Assembly (NCBI RefSeq): GCF_030818795.1
Contig: NZ_JAUTAY010000001.1
Location: 496,001 to 560,000, forward strand
Origin: Microbacterium sp. SORGH_AS_0862
GTDB taxonomy: Bacteria > Actinomycetota > Actinomycetes > Actinomycetales > Microbacteriaceae
Direction: 5' to 3'
Length of the DNA: 64,000 nucleotides
The notes under the pieces were generated by a model, which was not told where the DNA came from, did no database searches, and worked only from the letters and a program-made list of their open reading frames with translations. Position numbers and translations under genes: made by a program. Positions 49,352 through 57,939 of this stretch are shown piece by piece. Position 1 is the stretch's first letter. The number at the start of each line of letters is the position of its first letter.

Positions 49352-51352
49352 ATGCGACCGCGCTGGGCATATGCACTGGTGGCCGCGCTTGCCGCGGTCT
49401 TCCTGGTCGCAGGACCGGCCGCTGCGACACCGCCGGTGCAACTCGGCGCGTCGTACGTGAGCGACGAGGCGGGCGTCCTCGGCGACGCGGAGCGCGCTCA
49501 GGTCGAAGACCGCCTCGAGCGGCTCGCCGAGACAGACAACCTGAACCTGTGGGTCGTCTACGTCGATCGCTTCAGCAGCCCGTCGGACGCGAAGGACTGG
49601 GCGACCCAGACCGCCGAGCAGGGCGGCCTGGGCCCCAATCAGTACCTGCTGGCCATCGCCGTCGACGCGCGTCAGTACTGGATCTCCAGCGATACCTCTG
49701 GCCCGCTCAGTGAGAACCAGATCACCGCCGTCGATCAGGACTGGGTGTATCCGGCTCTCCGCGAGGGCGACTGGGCGGGTGCCGCGATCGCCGCCGCCGA
49801 CGGGATGTCCGCCGCCCGTAGCGGCGCAGACGGCGGTGCGGACTCCGGCGGTGGCGGTGGCGCGCCCGGCGTGGGCTCCTCCGGTTCCGGCTCCGGCGGC
49901 GCGGTGGGCATCGTCATCATCGTCGTGTCCGTTCTGGCGCTGGCGGCCGTCGCCGCGTACTTCGTCATCCGCGCGGCTCGGCGGCGCGCGGCATCCCGCC
50001 CCGCGGAGAGCACAGAGGATCTCGGCAAGCGCGCGGCTGCGGCCCTCGTCGCCGCCGACGACGCCCTGCGCGAGGCGGAGCAGGAGCACGGCTTCGCCGC
50101 CGCGCAGTTCGGCGAGGAGGCGACGAGAGGTCTGCGTGAGGCGCTGACGACGGCGCGTGCGGAGCTGGATCAGGCCTTCACGCTGCGCCAGCAGCTGGAC
50201 GATGAGATCCCCGACACCGATGAGCAGGCGCGCGCCTGGCACGAGCAGACGCTGCAGCTCGCTTCCGCCGCCGCTGCGCGGGTGCAGGCACAGCTGGACG
50301 CCTTCGCCGACCTCCGGCGGATCGAGCAGGACCTGCCCGCCACACAGGAACGACTCCGCTCGTCACGGGCCGAGGCGGCCGCCGCCCAACAGAGCGCCCA
50401 GGAGCGCTTCACCCAGTTGGCCGCCCTGTACCCTGCCGCCGCGCTGAGCACGATCGTCGACAACGCCGCGCAGGCCACCGACCGGCTCGCTCTCGCCGAT
50501 GCCCAGCTCGCCGCGGCCGACGCCGCGGCCGACGCCGGCGACACGGGCAAAGCCGCCGTCGCGCTGCACACCGCCGAGCAGGCCCTGGCACAGGCACGCC
50601 AGCTTGCCGATGCGGTGGGCGCGCACGGCGATCGCCTCGCCGCCGCCAAGGCGGAGATCCCCGCGCTACGTGCCGAACTCGTGCGAGACATCGCCGCGGC
50701 TGAGCAGCTGCCGGACCCCGACGGCCGGCTCTCCGCCGCATCCGCGGCCGCCCGCGCGCAACTGGACGCGGCAGACGAGGACCCGGCGGCGGCCCTCTCG
50801 GCACTGCAGCGGGTCGACGACGAACTCGACGCGCTGCTGAGCTCGGCTCGCGACGCGGCCGCACGCGCCGAGCACGCGCGGCAGGTTCTGCCGCCCACGC
50901 TCGCACACGCGCAGGCCCAGATCGGAGCCGCGGAGGACTTCATCTCCTCTCGGCGCGGGGCGGTGGGAGCTACTGCCCGCACCCGCTTGGCAGACGCCCG
51001 CGCATCGTTCGGCCTGGCCCAGCAGCAGGCCCAGGCAGCCCCCGAGCAGGCACTGGATGCGGCCTCACGCGCCGCACGTCTCGCGGCCGACGCGATCTCC
51101 GCCGCGCAATCGGACGTCTCGGGCTTCTCCGGTGGAGCCGGCGGCGGGGGCGATCTCGGCGCAATGCTCGGCGGTATCCTCATCGGCTCCGCGCTCGGCG
51201 GCGGTCGCCGGCGCAGCGGCGGCTTCGGCGGCGGCGGCTTCGGCGGCGGCGGCTTCGGCGGCGGCGGCTTCGGCTGTGGCGGCTTCCGGGGCGGCAGCGG
51301 CGGTGGCTTCGGCGGCGGGGGCTCCCGCGGCGGCAGCGGCGGCAGATTCTGA
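49352..51352 (+). CDS. TPM-domain (YgcG-like) membrane protein with long helical and Gly-rich tail
   Basis: A 666-aa protein. A signal peptide (residues about 1-25, ending GPAAAT) leads into an extracytoplasmic TPM domain (about 30-145, SYVSDEAGVLGDAERAQVEDRL and VDQDWVYPALREGDWAGA). A Ser/Gly linker and a membrane helix at about 184-208 follow. The cytoplasmic part (about 215-590) is almost pure Ala/Glu/Arg/Gln coiled coil. The C-terminus is a Gly/Phe-rich repeat (GGFGGG units) with one Cys. It lies 33 bp before pspA, suggesting a joint role in membrane integrity. Confidence 0.85.
   Translation: MRPRWAYALVAALAAVFLVAGPAAATPPVQLGASYVSDEAGVLGDAERAQVEDRLERLAETDNLNLWVVYVDRFSSPSDAKDWATQTAEQGGLGPNQYLLAIAVDARQYWISSDTSGPLSENQITAVDQDWVYPALREGDWAGAAIAAADGMSAARSGADGGADSGGGGGAPGVGSSGSGSGGAVGIVIIVVSVLALAAVAAYFVIRAARRRAASRPAESTEDLGKRAAAALVAADDALREAEQEHGFAAAQFGEEATRGLREALTTARAELDQAFTLRQQLDDEIPDTDEQARAWHEQTLQLASAAAARVQAQLDAFADLRRIEQDLPATQERLRSSRAEAAAAQQSAQERFTQLAALYPAAALSTIVDNAAQATDRLALADAQLAAADAAADAGDTGKAAVALHTAEQALAQARQLADAVGAHGDRLAAAKAEIPALRAELVRDIAAAEQLPDPDGRLSAASAAARAQLDAADEDPAAALSALQRVDDELDALLSSARDAAARAEHARQVLPPTLAHAQAQIGAAEDFISSRRGAVGATARTRLADARASFGLAQQQAQAAPEQALDAASRAARLAADAISAAQSDVSGFSGGAGGGGDLGAMLGGILIGSALGGGRRRSGGFGGGGFGGGGFGGGGFGCGGFRGGSGGGFGGGGSRGGSGGRF
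51212..51340. repeat. Glycine-codon short repeats at the 3' end of the TPM gene
   Basis: A 15-base unit (GGCGGCGGCTTCGGC and variants) recurs, coding GGFGG-type repeats. It is low-complexity coding DNA, not an independent element. Confidence 0.7.
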
Positions 51353-51385
51353 CGGACTTCACGAACCACGACGAAAGGAAACACG

Positions 51386-52180
51386 ATGGCAAAGCAGTCC
51401 ATCTTCGGACGCATCTCCACCCTCGTCCGGGCGAACATCAACGCGATGATCGACCAGGCCGAGGACCCGCAGAAGATGCTCGACCAGCTCGTCCGCGACT
51501 ACACGAACAACATCGCCGACGCGGAAGCGGCGATCGCCGAGACGATCGGCAACCTGCGCCTCCTCGAGCGCGACCACCAGGAGGACGTCCAGGCGGCCGC
51601 CGAGTGGGGCAGCAAGGCACTCGCCGCCAGCCGCCGCGCCGACGAGATGCGCCGCGCCGGCAACACGACCGACGCCGACAAGTTCGACAACCTCGCCAAG
51701 ATCGCCCTACAGCGCCAGATCTCCGAGGAGAACGAGGCGAAGGCGTCCGCTCCGCAGATCGCGGCGCAGACCGAGGTCGTCGACAAGCTCAAAGACGGCC
51801 TCAACGGGATGAAGCAGAAGCTCGAGCAGCTTCGCTCCAAGCGCAGCGAGCTCCTCGCCCGCGCAAAGGTCGCCGAGGCGCAGAACAAGGTGCACGACGC
51901 CATCAAGAGCGTCAACGTGCTCGACCCCACGAGCGAACTGGGCCGCTTCGAGGACAAGATCCGTCGCCAGGAGGCGCTGGCCGCCGGCAAGGCGGAGCTC
52001 GCCGCATCCAGCCTCGATGCGCAGTTCGAGAGCCTCGAGGACGTCGGGGAGCTGACCGAGGTCGAGGCGCGCCTGGCCGCGCTGAAGGCGGGCGGGTCCA
52101 CGCAGGGTGCCCTCGGCGCCGGCGCCGCGGGCGACGAGCTCGGCCAGCAGCAGCAGCTGCCGCAGCAGCACCAGCAGTGA
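51386..52180 (+). CDS. pspA: PspA/IM30-family membrane-remodelling protein
   Basis: A 264-aa almost wholly helical protein of the PspA/Vipp1 (ESCRT-III-like) family. It starts IFGRISTLVRANINAMIDQAEDPQKMLDQLVRD, the amphipathic helix and first coil of the family, and ends with a Gln-rich tail (GQQQQLPQQHQQ). These proteins polymerise on damaged membranes and limit proton leak. It follows the TPM gene by 33 bp with an AAAGGAAA site, and a terminator hairpin follows 6 bp past the stop. Confidence 0.93.
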   Translation: MAKQSIFGRISTLVRANINAMIDQAEDPQKMLDQLVRDYTNNIADAEAAIAETIGNLRLLERDHQEDVQAAAEWGSKALAASRRADEMRRAGNTTDADKFDNLAKIALQRQISEENEAKASAPQIAAQTEVVDKLKDGLNGMKQKLEQLRSKRSELLARAKVAEAQNKVHDAIKSVNVLDPTSELGRFEDKIRRQEALAAGKAELAASSLDAQFESLEDVGELTEVEARLAALKAGGSTQGALGAGAAGDELGQQQQLPQQHQQ

Positions 52181-52186
52181 GACGAC

Positions 52187-52215
52187 GGAGGGGCCGCGTT
52201 CGACGCGGCCCCTCC
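52187..52215 (+). terminator. Hairpin after pspA
   Basis: A perfect 12-bp stem (52187-52198 with 52204-52215) with a 5-base loop begins 6 bp past the pspA stop and ends 17 bp before the arginase-family ATG, followed by a C run. It separates or attenuates the downstream pair. Confidence 0.7.
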
Positions 52216-52232
52216 CCCATCCGGGAGTCGAG

Positions 52233-53051
52233 ATGACACGGTTCCTCATCACGCCCGTGTGGCAGGGCTCGCCCTCCGCGCGCGCGATGCAGCTCGTGGA
52301 CGGCGCGGAGGCCATCGCGGGCGACCTGCCGCGCGCGGCGTGCACGAGCGTGGCGGTTCCGCTCGGAGCGGGCGAAGCCCTCGACACCGGCGTGCACCGC
52401 TACAGTTCACTGCGCCAGGTGCAGCACGACCTGCGTGAGGCTCTCGCCGCATCCGACGAGCGACCGCTCACCGTCGGCGGCGACTGCACCGTCGGCGTCG
52501 CCGCTGTGGAGCGTTCAGCACGGGCCGGACGCATCGCGGTCGTCTGGGTCGACGCGCATCCGGATCTTCACACGCCGGAATCCTCCCCCTCGCACGCGTT
52601 CGGCGGGATGGCGCTGCGCGCCGTTCTCGGCGACGGTGCTCCCGATCTCGCCCTGCCAGCCGGCACCGTCGCCCCGGCCGACGTCGTGCTGGTCGCCGCG
52701 CGTGCCATCGACGAAGCCGAACAGGAGTACATCGATGCGCACGACGTCACCGTGATCGGTGCGGCGGCACTCTCGGATCCCGGTCTGCTCGCGCAGACGG
52801 TTCAGGGGCTCGGCGTCGACGCGGTCCACGTCCACATCGATGTCGACGCACTCGATCCCGCCGAGATGCCGGGCGTGAAGGACTCCGAGCCGTTCGGCGC
52901 CTCGCTGGCCGAGCTGGTCACGGCTCTGAAGGCACTGCGGGAGGCGGTGCCGCTGGCCGGCTCCTCGCTCGCGGGGTTCGCTCCCGCATCCCCCGCCGCT
53001 GCGAGCGATGACATGGGCACTCTCCTGCGACTGGTCGGAGCCCTCGCGTGA
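52233..53051 (+). CDS. Arginase/agmatinase-family ureohydrolase
   Basis: A 272-aa manganese hydrolase of the ureohydrolase fold. Metal ligands are visible in GGDC near residue 83, VDAHPDLH near 106-112 and HIDVDALDP near 200-208. The family acts on arginine, agmatine, formiminoglutamate, proclavaminate or guanidino acids; which applies here cannot be told. It overlaps the next gene by 4 bases (GTGA). Confidence 0.88.
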   Translation: MTRFLITPVWQGSPSARAMQLVDGAEAIAGDLPRAACTSVAVPLGAGEALDTGVHRYSSLRQVQHDLREALAASDERPLTVGGDCTVGVAAVERSARAGRIAVVWVDAHPDLHTPESSPSHAFGGMALRAVLGDGAPDLALPAGTVAPADVVLVAARAIDEAEQEYIDAHDVTVIGAAALSDPGLLAQTVQGLGVDAVHVHIDVDALDPAEMPGVKDSEPFGASLAELVTALKALREAVPLAGSSLAGFAPASPAAASDDMGTLLRLVGALA

Positions 53052-53494
53052 GTCCTGCGAGACCGCCCGCCGGCTGGCAGAAGCGCGCGGACCGCGCCGT
53101 GGCGCGATCACGTGCCGTGGAACGCTGGATCCCTTCCTTCCTGGTCGACTCGCCGATCAGCGCGCTGGGCTACGCCTACGGATGCACGGTCGGCTGGATC
53201 TGGGGAACACTCCTCAGCCGCGGGCGCATCGAGCGGCGCGGGCGTCTCTACGTGTTCCGCGGGATGCCGTCGTGGGCGTTCCCGCGTGGCGGGGTGTGCG
53301 TGGGCCACTGCTTCCTCACCGGCGACGGCCGCATCGACGACCGGCTGCTCGCGCACGAGTCCGTGCACGAGCGCCAGTGGCGCCGGTTCGGGATGCTGAT
53401 GCCGATCCTCTACAGCCTCGCCGGGCGCGATCCGCTGCAGAACCGCTTCGAGATCGAGGCCGGCCTCGCCGACGGCAACTACATCCCCCGCTGA
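53048..53494 (+). CDS. Small hypothetical protein with HExxH metalloprotease-like motif
   Basis: A 148-aa protein of no named family I can confirm. A central hydrophobic stretch (ALGYAYGCTVGWIWGTLL) is followed by a basic segment and, near residue 102, LLAHESVHERQWRRFG, which fits HExxH, the zinc site of many metallopeptidases. A later Glu in NRFEIEAGLADG could be the third ligand. Relatives are sometimes annotated Fe-S oxidoreductase without support. The GTG start overlaps the arginase stop, implying co-translation. Confidence 0.7.
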   Translation: MSPARPPAGWQKRADRAVARSRAVERWIPSFLVDSPISALGYAYGCTVGWIWGTLLSRGRIERRGRLYVFRGMPSWAFPRGGVCVGHCFLTGDGRIDDRLLAHESVHERQWRRFGMLMPILYSLAGRDPLQNRFEIEAGLADGNYIPR

Positions 53495-53582
53495 CTCACG
53501 CTTCGACTCGCTCCGCTCGCTCAACGACCGGAAGCCGTCACCCGTTTCGACCGCTCGCTCAGCGACCAGGGGCGTCGGGCGC

Positions 53583-54047
53583 TCAGGCGGTCGCGAGCCC
53601 GAAGCGCGCGGGCGTGTGGAGGCGGGCCGCATCGATGCCACGGCGCTCGACCAGGTGGTCGAAGATGTCGGCGGTGCCGAGATAGCCCCCGAGCAGGGTG
53701 ACCGACGTATCGCATCCGCCGTCGTCGCACAGCATCTCGTCGGCCCAGGCCACGACCGCCCGACTGAGCGCCTCGCCGGGCGCGCACGAGCGTCCGGTTC
53801 CGGGCGCCCCGGAGCGGCTGTCGCGGGTCAACCACGTGATCGTCATGCGGGCCGGGACACGGATCTCGGCGATGTGGGCCGCATCGGGGACCTCGACGAA
53901 CACCCGACCGGTCGAACACATCGGCAGCGTGGCGAGCAGCATCTCCAGGTCGTCGAGCGACGACTCGTCGGCGGTCACCAGGTGCTGCGCGCGGGCGTGC
54001 TTGGACGCACGGCACGCATTCGCGTTGTGGACGTCGTTCTCGGGCAT
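53583..54047 (-). CDS. SIP C-terminal-domain siderophore-interacting protein
   Basis: A 154-aa protein resembling only the C-terminal NAD(P)H-binding half of siderophore-interacting (ferric-siderophore reductase) proteins. It reads QHLVTADESSLDDLEMLLATLP, then RVFVEVPD, and near the middle LTRDSRSGAPGTG with ALSRAVVAWADEML. The FAD-binding barrel is missing, so it is a short stand-alone form rather than a truncated copy. ATG 54047 has a strong TATACT 9 bases upstream and an iron-box-like palindrome overlapping the -35 region, so iron control is likely. Confidence 0.82.
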   Translation of the reverse strand: MPENDVHNANACRASKHARAQHLVTADESSLDDLEMLLATLPMCSTGRVFVEVPDAAHIAEIRVPARMTITWLTRDSRSGAPGTGRSCAPGEALSRAVVAWADEMLCDDGGCDTSVTLLGGYLGTADIFDHLVERRGIDAARLHTPARFGLATA

Positions 54048-54056
54048 GATGAGGTG

Positions 54057-54062
54057 AGTATA
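54057..54062 (-). promoter_or_regulatory. Putative -10 for the SIP-domain gene
   Basis: TATACT on the minus strand, 9 bases before ATG 54047. Confidence 0.6.
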
Positions 54063-54073
54063 CGCCGACCAAG

Positions 54074-54092
54074 GAAGGTATGCCTCACCTTG
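54074..54092 (-). promoter_or_regulatory. Putative DtxR/IdeR iron box
   Basis: GAAGGTATGCCTCACCTTG agrees with the DtxR/IdeR consensus (TTAGGTTAGSCTAACCTAA) at about 13 of 19 positions, with the AGGT and ACCT half-sites intact. It overlaps the expected -35 region of the SIP gene, where a bound iron-loaded repressor would block transcription. Confidence 0.55.
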
Positions 54093-54101
54093 CCAGGTTC
54101 G

Positions 54102-54821
54102 CTACGCGATGAGGATACGGCGCAGCTCGACCAGCTCGGCGTCGCCGACCCCTGCGGCGGAGAGGTAGTCGCCGACCGACCCGTACTGTGCACGCAGTCG
54201 GCCGAGCAAAGCCCGCATGACCGGCGCAGGTGACGCCGTGGCGAGTTCCACGGCGTGGCGGGCCTCCGGGTGGGCCGCGCGGAGCCACGCCACCACCTGA
54301 CGGTTCCTCTCGGCGGGCAAGGATGCGGCGGTGCGGGCGTAATCGGCGACCACGGCGTCCTCGTCGACACCCGCCGCCGCGAGGATCAGCGCGATCGAGA
54401 CGCCGGTGCGGTCTTTGCCCACCGTGCAGTGCACGAGGACCGGTTGCTCCTCCACCACCGCTCGAGCGACGGCGGCGAGCGCCGGCGCGGCGTCGTCGAC
54501 GAGCCGGTCGTACATCTCGGAGAGGCTCACGTCCTCGGCGAAGAAGGACGCGACGGATCCGAGGAACAGCGGCACGCGCACGGTCGCCGGTGCATCCGGC
54601 CCGAGGAAGCTGGGATCGGTGCGCACCTCGTCGTCGTCGCGGAGATCCACGATGCGCCGCAGGCCGAGCTCGGCGATGCGGCGGCGGGTGCTCTCGTCCA
54701 GGCGGGCGAGGTTGCCCGAGCGGAACAGCACGCCGCTGCGGGTCACCCGCTCGCCGGCGGGCAGCCCGCCGATGTCGCGGAAGTTCACGGCTCCGGCGAC
54801 GAGACCGCCGGGCTCGCTCAC
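54102..54821 (-). CDS. Tyrosine-protein phosphatase (Y_phosphatase3/LipA-PtpB type)
   Basis: A 239-aa phosphatase. The N-terminal NFRDIGGLP motif and the P-loop HCTVGKDRTG near residue 132 (CX5R, Lys-Asp-Arg as in the PtpB/DSP-like group able to act on phosphoinositides) are clear. A GTG start at 54821 overlaps the stop of the AhpD-like gene by 4 bases. Protein or lipid substrate is unknown, and no signal peptide is seen. Confidence 0.88.
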   Translation of the reverse strand: MSEPGGLVAGAVNFRDIGGLPAGERVTRSGVLFRSGNLARLDESTRRRIAELGLRRIVDLRDDDEVRTDPSFLGPDAPATVRVPLFLGSVASFFAEDVSLSEMYDRLVDDAAPALAAVARAVVEEQPVLVHCTVGKDRTGVSIALILAAAGVDEDAVVADYARTAASLPAERNRQVVAWLRAAHPEARHAVELATASPAPVMRALLGRLRAQYGSVGDYLSAAGVGDAELVELRRILIA

Positions 54822-55294
54822 GGTGTCGGCGCGGTGCGCGGCGGCACCGGGTACCGCCCGGCGATAGCCACACGGTTGAACGCGTTGATCGAGATCACGA
54901 TCCAGCTCACCGCGACGTATTCGGCCTCGGAGAGGACGGAGCCGACCCGGTCGTAGACCTCGTCGGAGACGCCCTCCTCGTGGATGAAGGTGAGCGACTC
55001 GGTGAGCTCCAGCGCCGCACGCTCGCGCTCCGTGAAGACGCCCGACTCGCGCCACGTCGGCAACTGGGCGACCGTGTCGACGTCGAGCCCCGCCTTCATC
55101 CCGCGGTCGAGGTGCACACGCACGCAGTAGGCGCAGCCGTTGAGCTGCGACGCGTGCAGCTGCACGAGCTCCTTCAGCCGCGGCTCGACGCCGGCATCCG
55201 CGGCGAGAGATCCCACCTGCTTGGCCATCGCATCGATCGCCTGATAGACCTCCGGTGCCGCCTTCGACAGGTGCACACGCCGCTCCTCACCCAT
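54818..55294 (-). CDS. Carboxymuconolactone decarboxylase/AhpD-like protein
   Basis: A 158-aa helical protein of the AhpD/CMD superfamily with the redox CxxC in LNGCAYCVRVHLDRGMKAG near residue 53 and the following His. Proteins of this size (YcnD/alkylhydroperoxidase type) act as disulfide or peroxide reductase partners. ATG 55294 is preceded by TAGGGT at 7 bases. Its stop overlaps the Tyr phosphatase start, so both are in one transcript. Confidence 0.87.
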   Translation of the reverse strand: MGEERRVHLSKAAPEVYQAIDAMAKQVGSLAADAGVEPRLKELVQLHASQLNGCAYCVRVHLDRGMKAGLDVDTVAQLPTWRESGVFTERERAALELTESLTFIHEEGVSDEVYDRVGSVLSEAEYVAVSWIVISINAFNRVAIAGRYPVPPRTAPTP

Positions 55295-55301
55295 GCGGCC
55301 C

Positions 55302-55307
55302 ACCCTA
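55302..55307 (-). promoter_or_regulatory. Putative -10 of a near-leaderless promoter (AhpD-like gene)
   Basis: TAGGGT on the minus strand ends 7 bases before ATG 55294. Confidence 0.5.
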
Positions 55308-55378
55308 CCCACGCTCGGGACGGCGCGGGGCGGTTGCGCAATGAGACGCGTCGGAGACCAGGAGCCGCTCTCCCGCCG

Positions 55379-55384
55379 TAGCAT
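55379..55384 (+). promoter_or_regulatory. Putative -10 of a leaderless promoter (alpha/beta hydrolase)
   Basis: TAGCAT ends exactly 6 bases before GTG 55391. Confidence 0.55.
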
Positions 55385-55390
55385 TCGGGG

Positions 55391-56320
55391 GTGACCGACG
55401 ACGCTTTCGACGAGTTCTCCTTCCTGCCCGCCCAGGCCGAGAGCCTCGGACTCACGACCCCGTTGCCCCCGACCGAGCGGCACAGCCTGACCCTCGCGGA
55501 CGGCAGGACCCTCTCCGCCCTCCGCTACGGCGACGAGCCCCCGGTCGTGACGTTCCTCCACGGCGCGGGGCTCAACGCACACACCTGGGACACGACGATC
55601 CTCGCCCTCGGACGGCCCGCGCTGGCGATAGACCTCGCCGGGCACGGCGACTCCTCCTGGCGCGATGACGCGCGCTACGTCGCACGCACGCTCGCCGAGG
55701 ATGTGGGGCCCGCCCTCGAGGCGTGGACCGAGGCCCCTCAGGTGCTCGTCGGGCATTCCCTCGGGGCGCTCACCGCGACCGCCGTGGCAGCGGCACGCGG
55801 CGACCTCGTACGAAGCCTCGTGCTCATCGACCTCACTCCCGGAGTGGATCCCACCGCGGGCCCGGCGCAGATGCGCGCGTTCTTCGCCGGCCCCACCGAC
55901 TGGGCCGACCGGGAGGAACTCGTGGAACGGGCGCTGTCGTTCGGGTTGGGCGGTTCGCGCCAGGCAGCCACCCGGGGCGTGTACCTGAACTCGCGGGTGC
56001 GTCCCGACGGGCGCGTGGAGTGGAAGCACCATTTCGCCCATCTCGCCGCGGCGGCCGCCGCATCCGACGCCGGAGCCTCGGCGCCCGACGCCATGCGAGA
56101 GCTCCTCGCCGCGAGCGGCTGGGACGACCTCGCCGCCGTGCACACGCCGGTCACGCTCGTGCGCGGCGACGCGGGGTACGTGACCGAAGCGGATGCGGAC
56201 GAGTTCCGCCGGCGCCGGCCCGATGCCGACGTGGTCGTCGTGCCGGCCCACCACAATGTGCACGAGCAGATCCCGGATCGTCTCGCGGCCCTGCTGGGTC
56301 GGATCGTCGAAGCCGCATGA
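55391..56320 (+). CDS. Alpha/beta-fold hydrolase
   Basis: A 309-aa cytoplasmic hydrolase. The oxyanion region is FLHGAGLNAHTWDTT, the nucleophile elbow GHSLG gives Ser122, and the C-terminal part has the acid region (TLVRGDAGYVTEADADEF) and a His in PAHHNVHEQIPDR. A cap-like helical stretch lies between. The substrate cannot be inferred. GTG 55391 fits the -10 hexamer at 55379-55384. It is divergent from the AhpD-like gene. Confidence 0.87.
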   Translation: MTDDAFDEFSFLPAQAESLGLTTPLPPTERHSLTLADGRTLSALRYGDEPPVVTFLHGAGLNAHTWDTTILALGRPALAIDLAGHGDSSWRDDARYVARTLAEDVGPALEAWTEAPQVLVGHSLGALTATAVAAARGDLVRSLVLIDLTPGVDPTAGPAQMRAFFAGPTDWADREELVERALSFGLGGSRQAATRGVYLNSRVRPDGRVEWKHHFAHLAAAAAASDAGASAPDAMRELLAASGWDDLAAVHTPVTLVRGDAGYVTEADADEFRRRRPDADVVVVPAHHNVHEQIPDRLAALLGRIVEAA

Positions 56321-56370
56321 CGCAGTCGAATTGTGACGTGACGCGGACTCCCGCAGCCGCGACGGCGATC

Positions 56371-56376
56371 TAGGCT
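56371..56376 (+). promoter_or_regulatory. Putative -10 for the peptide ABC operon
   Basis: TAGGCT lies 60 bases before ATG 56437 and so gives a leader of about 50 bases, with CGGAAAGGA as ribosome binding site. Confidence 0.45.
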
Positions 56377-56436
56377 GGTACACCGCACCGACCCCTGTCC
56401 TCCCTCCATGCCCCGCGTCCGCGGAAAGGACTCCCC

Positions 56437-57939
56437 ATGCACCGCCGAACGCCCCTCGCCCTCGCAGCGCTCGTGGCCGCCGCCGTTCTCTCCCTCTCTG
56501 CCTGCGCGCCCTCGACGTCGCCGACGCCGTCGGGCTCCCCGGATGCGGACTCCTCCGTCGTCGTCCGGCTCGCACTCGAGCCCACGAACCTCGACATCCG
56601 TCAGACCTCGGGCTCCGCACTGGATCAGATCCTCATCGATAACGTGTACCAGGGCCTCGTCGCCCGCACGCCGGAGCAGGAGATCGTGCCGGCGCTGGCG
56701 AGCGACTGGACCGTCTCCGACGATCGGCTGACCTACACCTTCACGTTGCGAGAGGGCGTCACCTTCCACGACGGTCAGCCGCTGACCCCCGAGGACGTCG
56801 TCTTCTCGCTCACGCAGCACCGCGACAACGCCGGATGGGTCGACGCCGGAACCCTCGCGAACGTCACAGGAGTGACGGCCGACGGCCAGACGATCACCCT
56901 CACCCTCTCCGAGCCCGACTCGCAGCTGCTGTGGAACCTCAGCGGACGGGCGGGCATCATCCTGAAGGAGGGCGACGGCGTCGACTACCAGACGGCAGCC
57001 AACGGCACCGGCCCCTTCACGCTCGAACGCTGGACACGCGGCGACAACATCACGTTCGCCCGCAACCCCGCTTACTGGGGCACGCCCGCGAAGGCGGCGG
57101 AGGTCGTCTTCGACTACATCCCCGACAACCAGGCCGCGCTCAACGCCGCTCTGGCGGGCGAGGTCGACGTGGTGACGGGCTTCGACGCGAACCTGAAGAC
57201 GCAGATCGAGGCGAACGGCGACTTCTCGCTCGTCGTCGGCGACTCCACCGACAAGGGCACCCTCGCCTTCAACCAGACCTCGGGACCGCTCGCGGACAAG
57301 CGCGTGCGTCAGGCCATCCGCCAGGCGATCGATCACGACGCCTTCGTGGAGGCGCTGGGTGCGGGCAAGACCATGTACGGCCCGATCCCGTCCCTCGACC
57401 CGGGCTACGAGGACCTCTCGGAAGTCGCCCCGTACGATCCCGACGCCGCCAAGAAGCTCCTCGCGGATGCCGGGGCCGCGGACACCACGCTGACGCTGAC
57501 CATTCCCTCCTTCTACCCGCCGACGATCTCGCAGCTGCTCGTCTCGGACCTGAACGACGTCGGGATCACCCTCCAGGTCGACTCAGTGGACTTCCCGACC
57601 TGGCTCACGAACGTCTACACGAACCACGACTATGAGCTGAGCTTCGTGTTGCACACCGAGGCGCGCGACTTCATCAACTGGGCGAACCCGGAGTACTACT
57701 TCACCTACGACAACCCGCAGGTGACCCAGCTGTACACGCAGGCGCGCGCGGCCACCTCCGACGAGGAGGCCGCGAAGCTCCTCGCCCAGGCCGCCCGTAT
57801 CGTCTCGGACGACGCGGCCGCGGACTGGCTGTACAACGGAGCCAGCGTCGTCGCGGTCGGCACGAACGTGTCCGGATTCCCCTCGGTGAACGTCAACGAG
57901 CGGCTCAACGTGACCGAGCTCGGCAAGAGCGACGGGTGA
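56437..57939 (+). CDS. ABC transporter solute-binding lipoprotein (family 5, peptide/nickel type)
   Basis: A 500-aa lipoprotein: Cys23 follows a lipobox (LSLSAC) after a hydrophobic signal peptide. The SBP_bac_5 body is clear, with YQGLVARTPEQEIVPALASDWTVSDD and YTFTLREGVTFHDGQPLTPEDVVFS near the N-terminus and VRQAIRQAIDHDAFVEALGAGKT in the middle. The family binds peptides, nickel or other small solutes; which is unknown. It is first of five genes with four-base overlaps and should deliver solute to the two permeases. Confidence 0.92.
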   Translation: MHRRTPLALAALVAAAVLSLSACAPSTSPTPSGSPDADSSVVVRLALEPTNLDIRQTSGSALDQILIDNVYQGLVARTPEQEIVPALASDWTVSDDRLTYTFTLREGVTFHDGQPLTPEDVVFSLTQHRDNAGWVDAGTLANVTGVTADGQTITLTLSEPDSQLLWNLSGRAGIILKEGDGVDYQTAANGTGPFTLERWTRGDNITFARNPAYWGTPAKAAEVVFDYIPDNQAALNAALAGEVDVVTGFDANLKTQIEANGDFSLVVGDSTDKGTLAFNQTSGPLADKRVRQAIRQAIDHDAFVEALGAGKTMYGPIPSLDPGYEDLSEVAPYDPDAAKKLLADAGAADTTLTLTIPSFYPPTISQLLVSDLNDVGITLQVDSVDFPTWLTNVYTNHDYELSFVLHTEARDFINWANPEYYFTYDNPQVTQLYTQARAATSDEEAAKLLAQAARIVSDDAAADWLYNGASVVAVGTNVSGFPSVNVNERLNVTELGKSDG

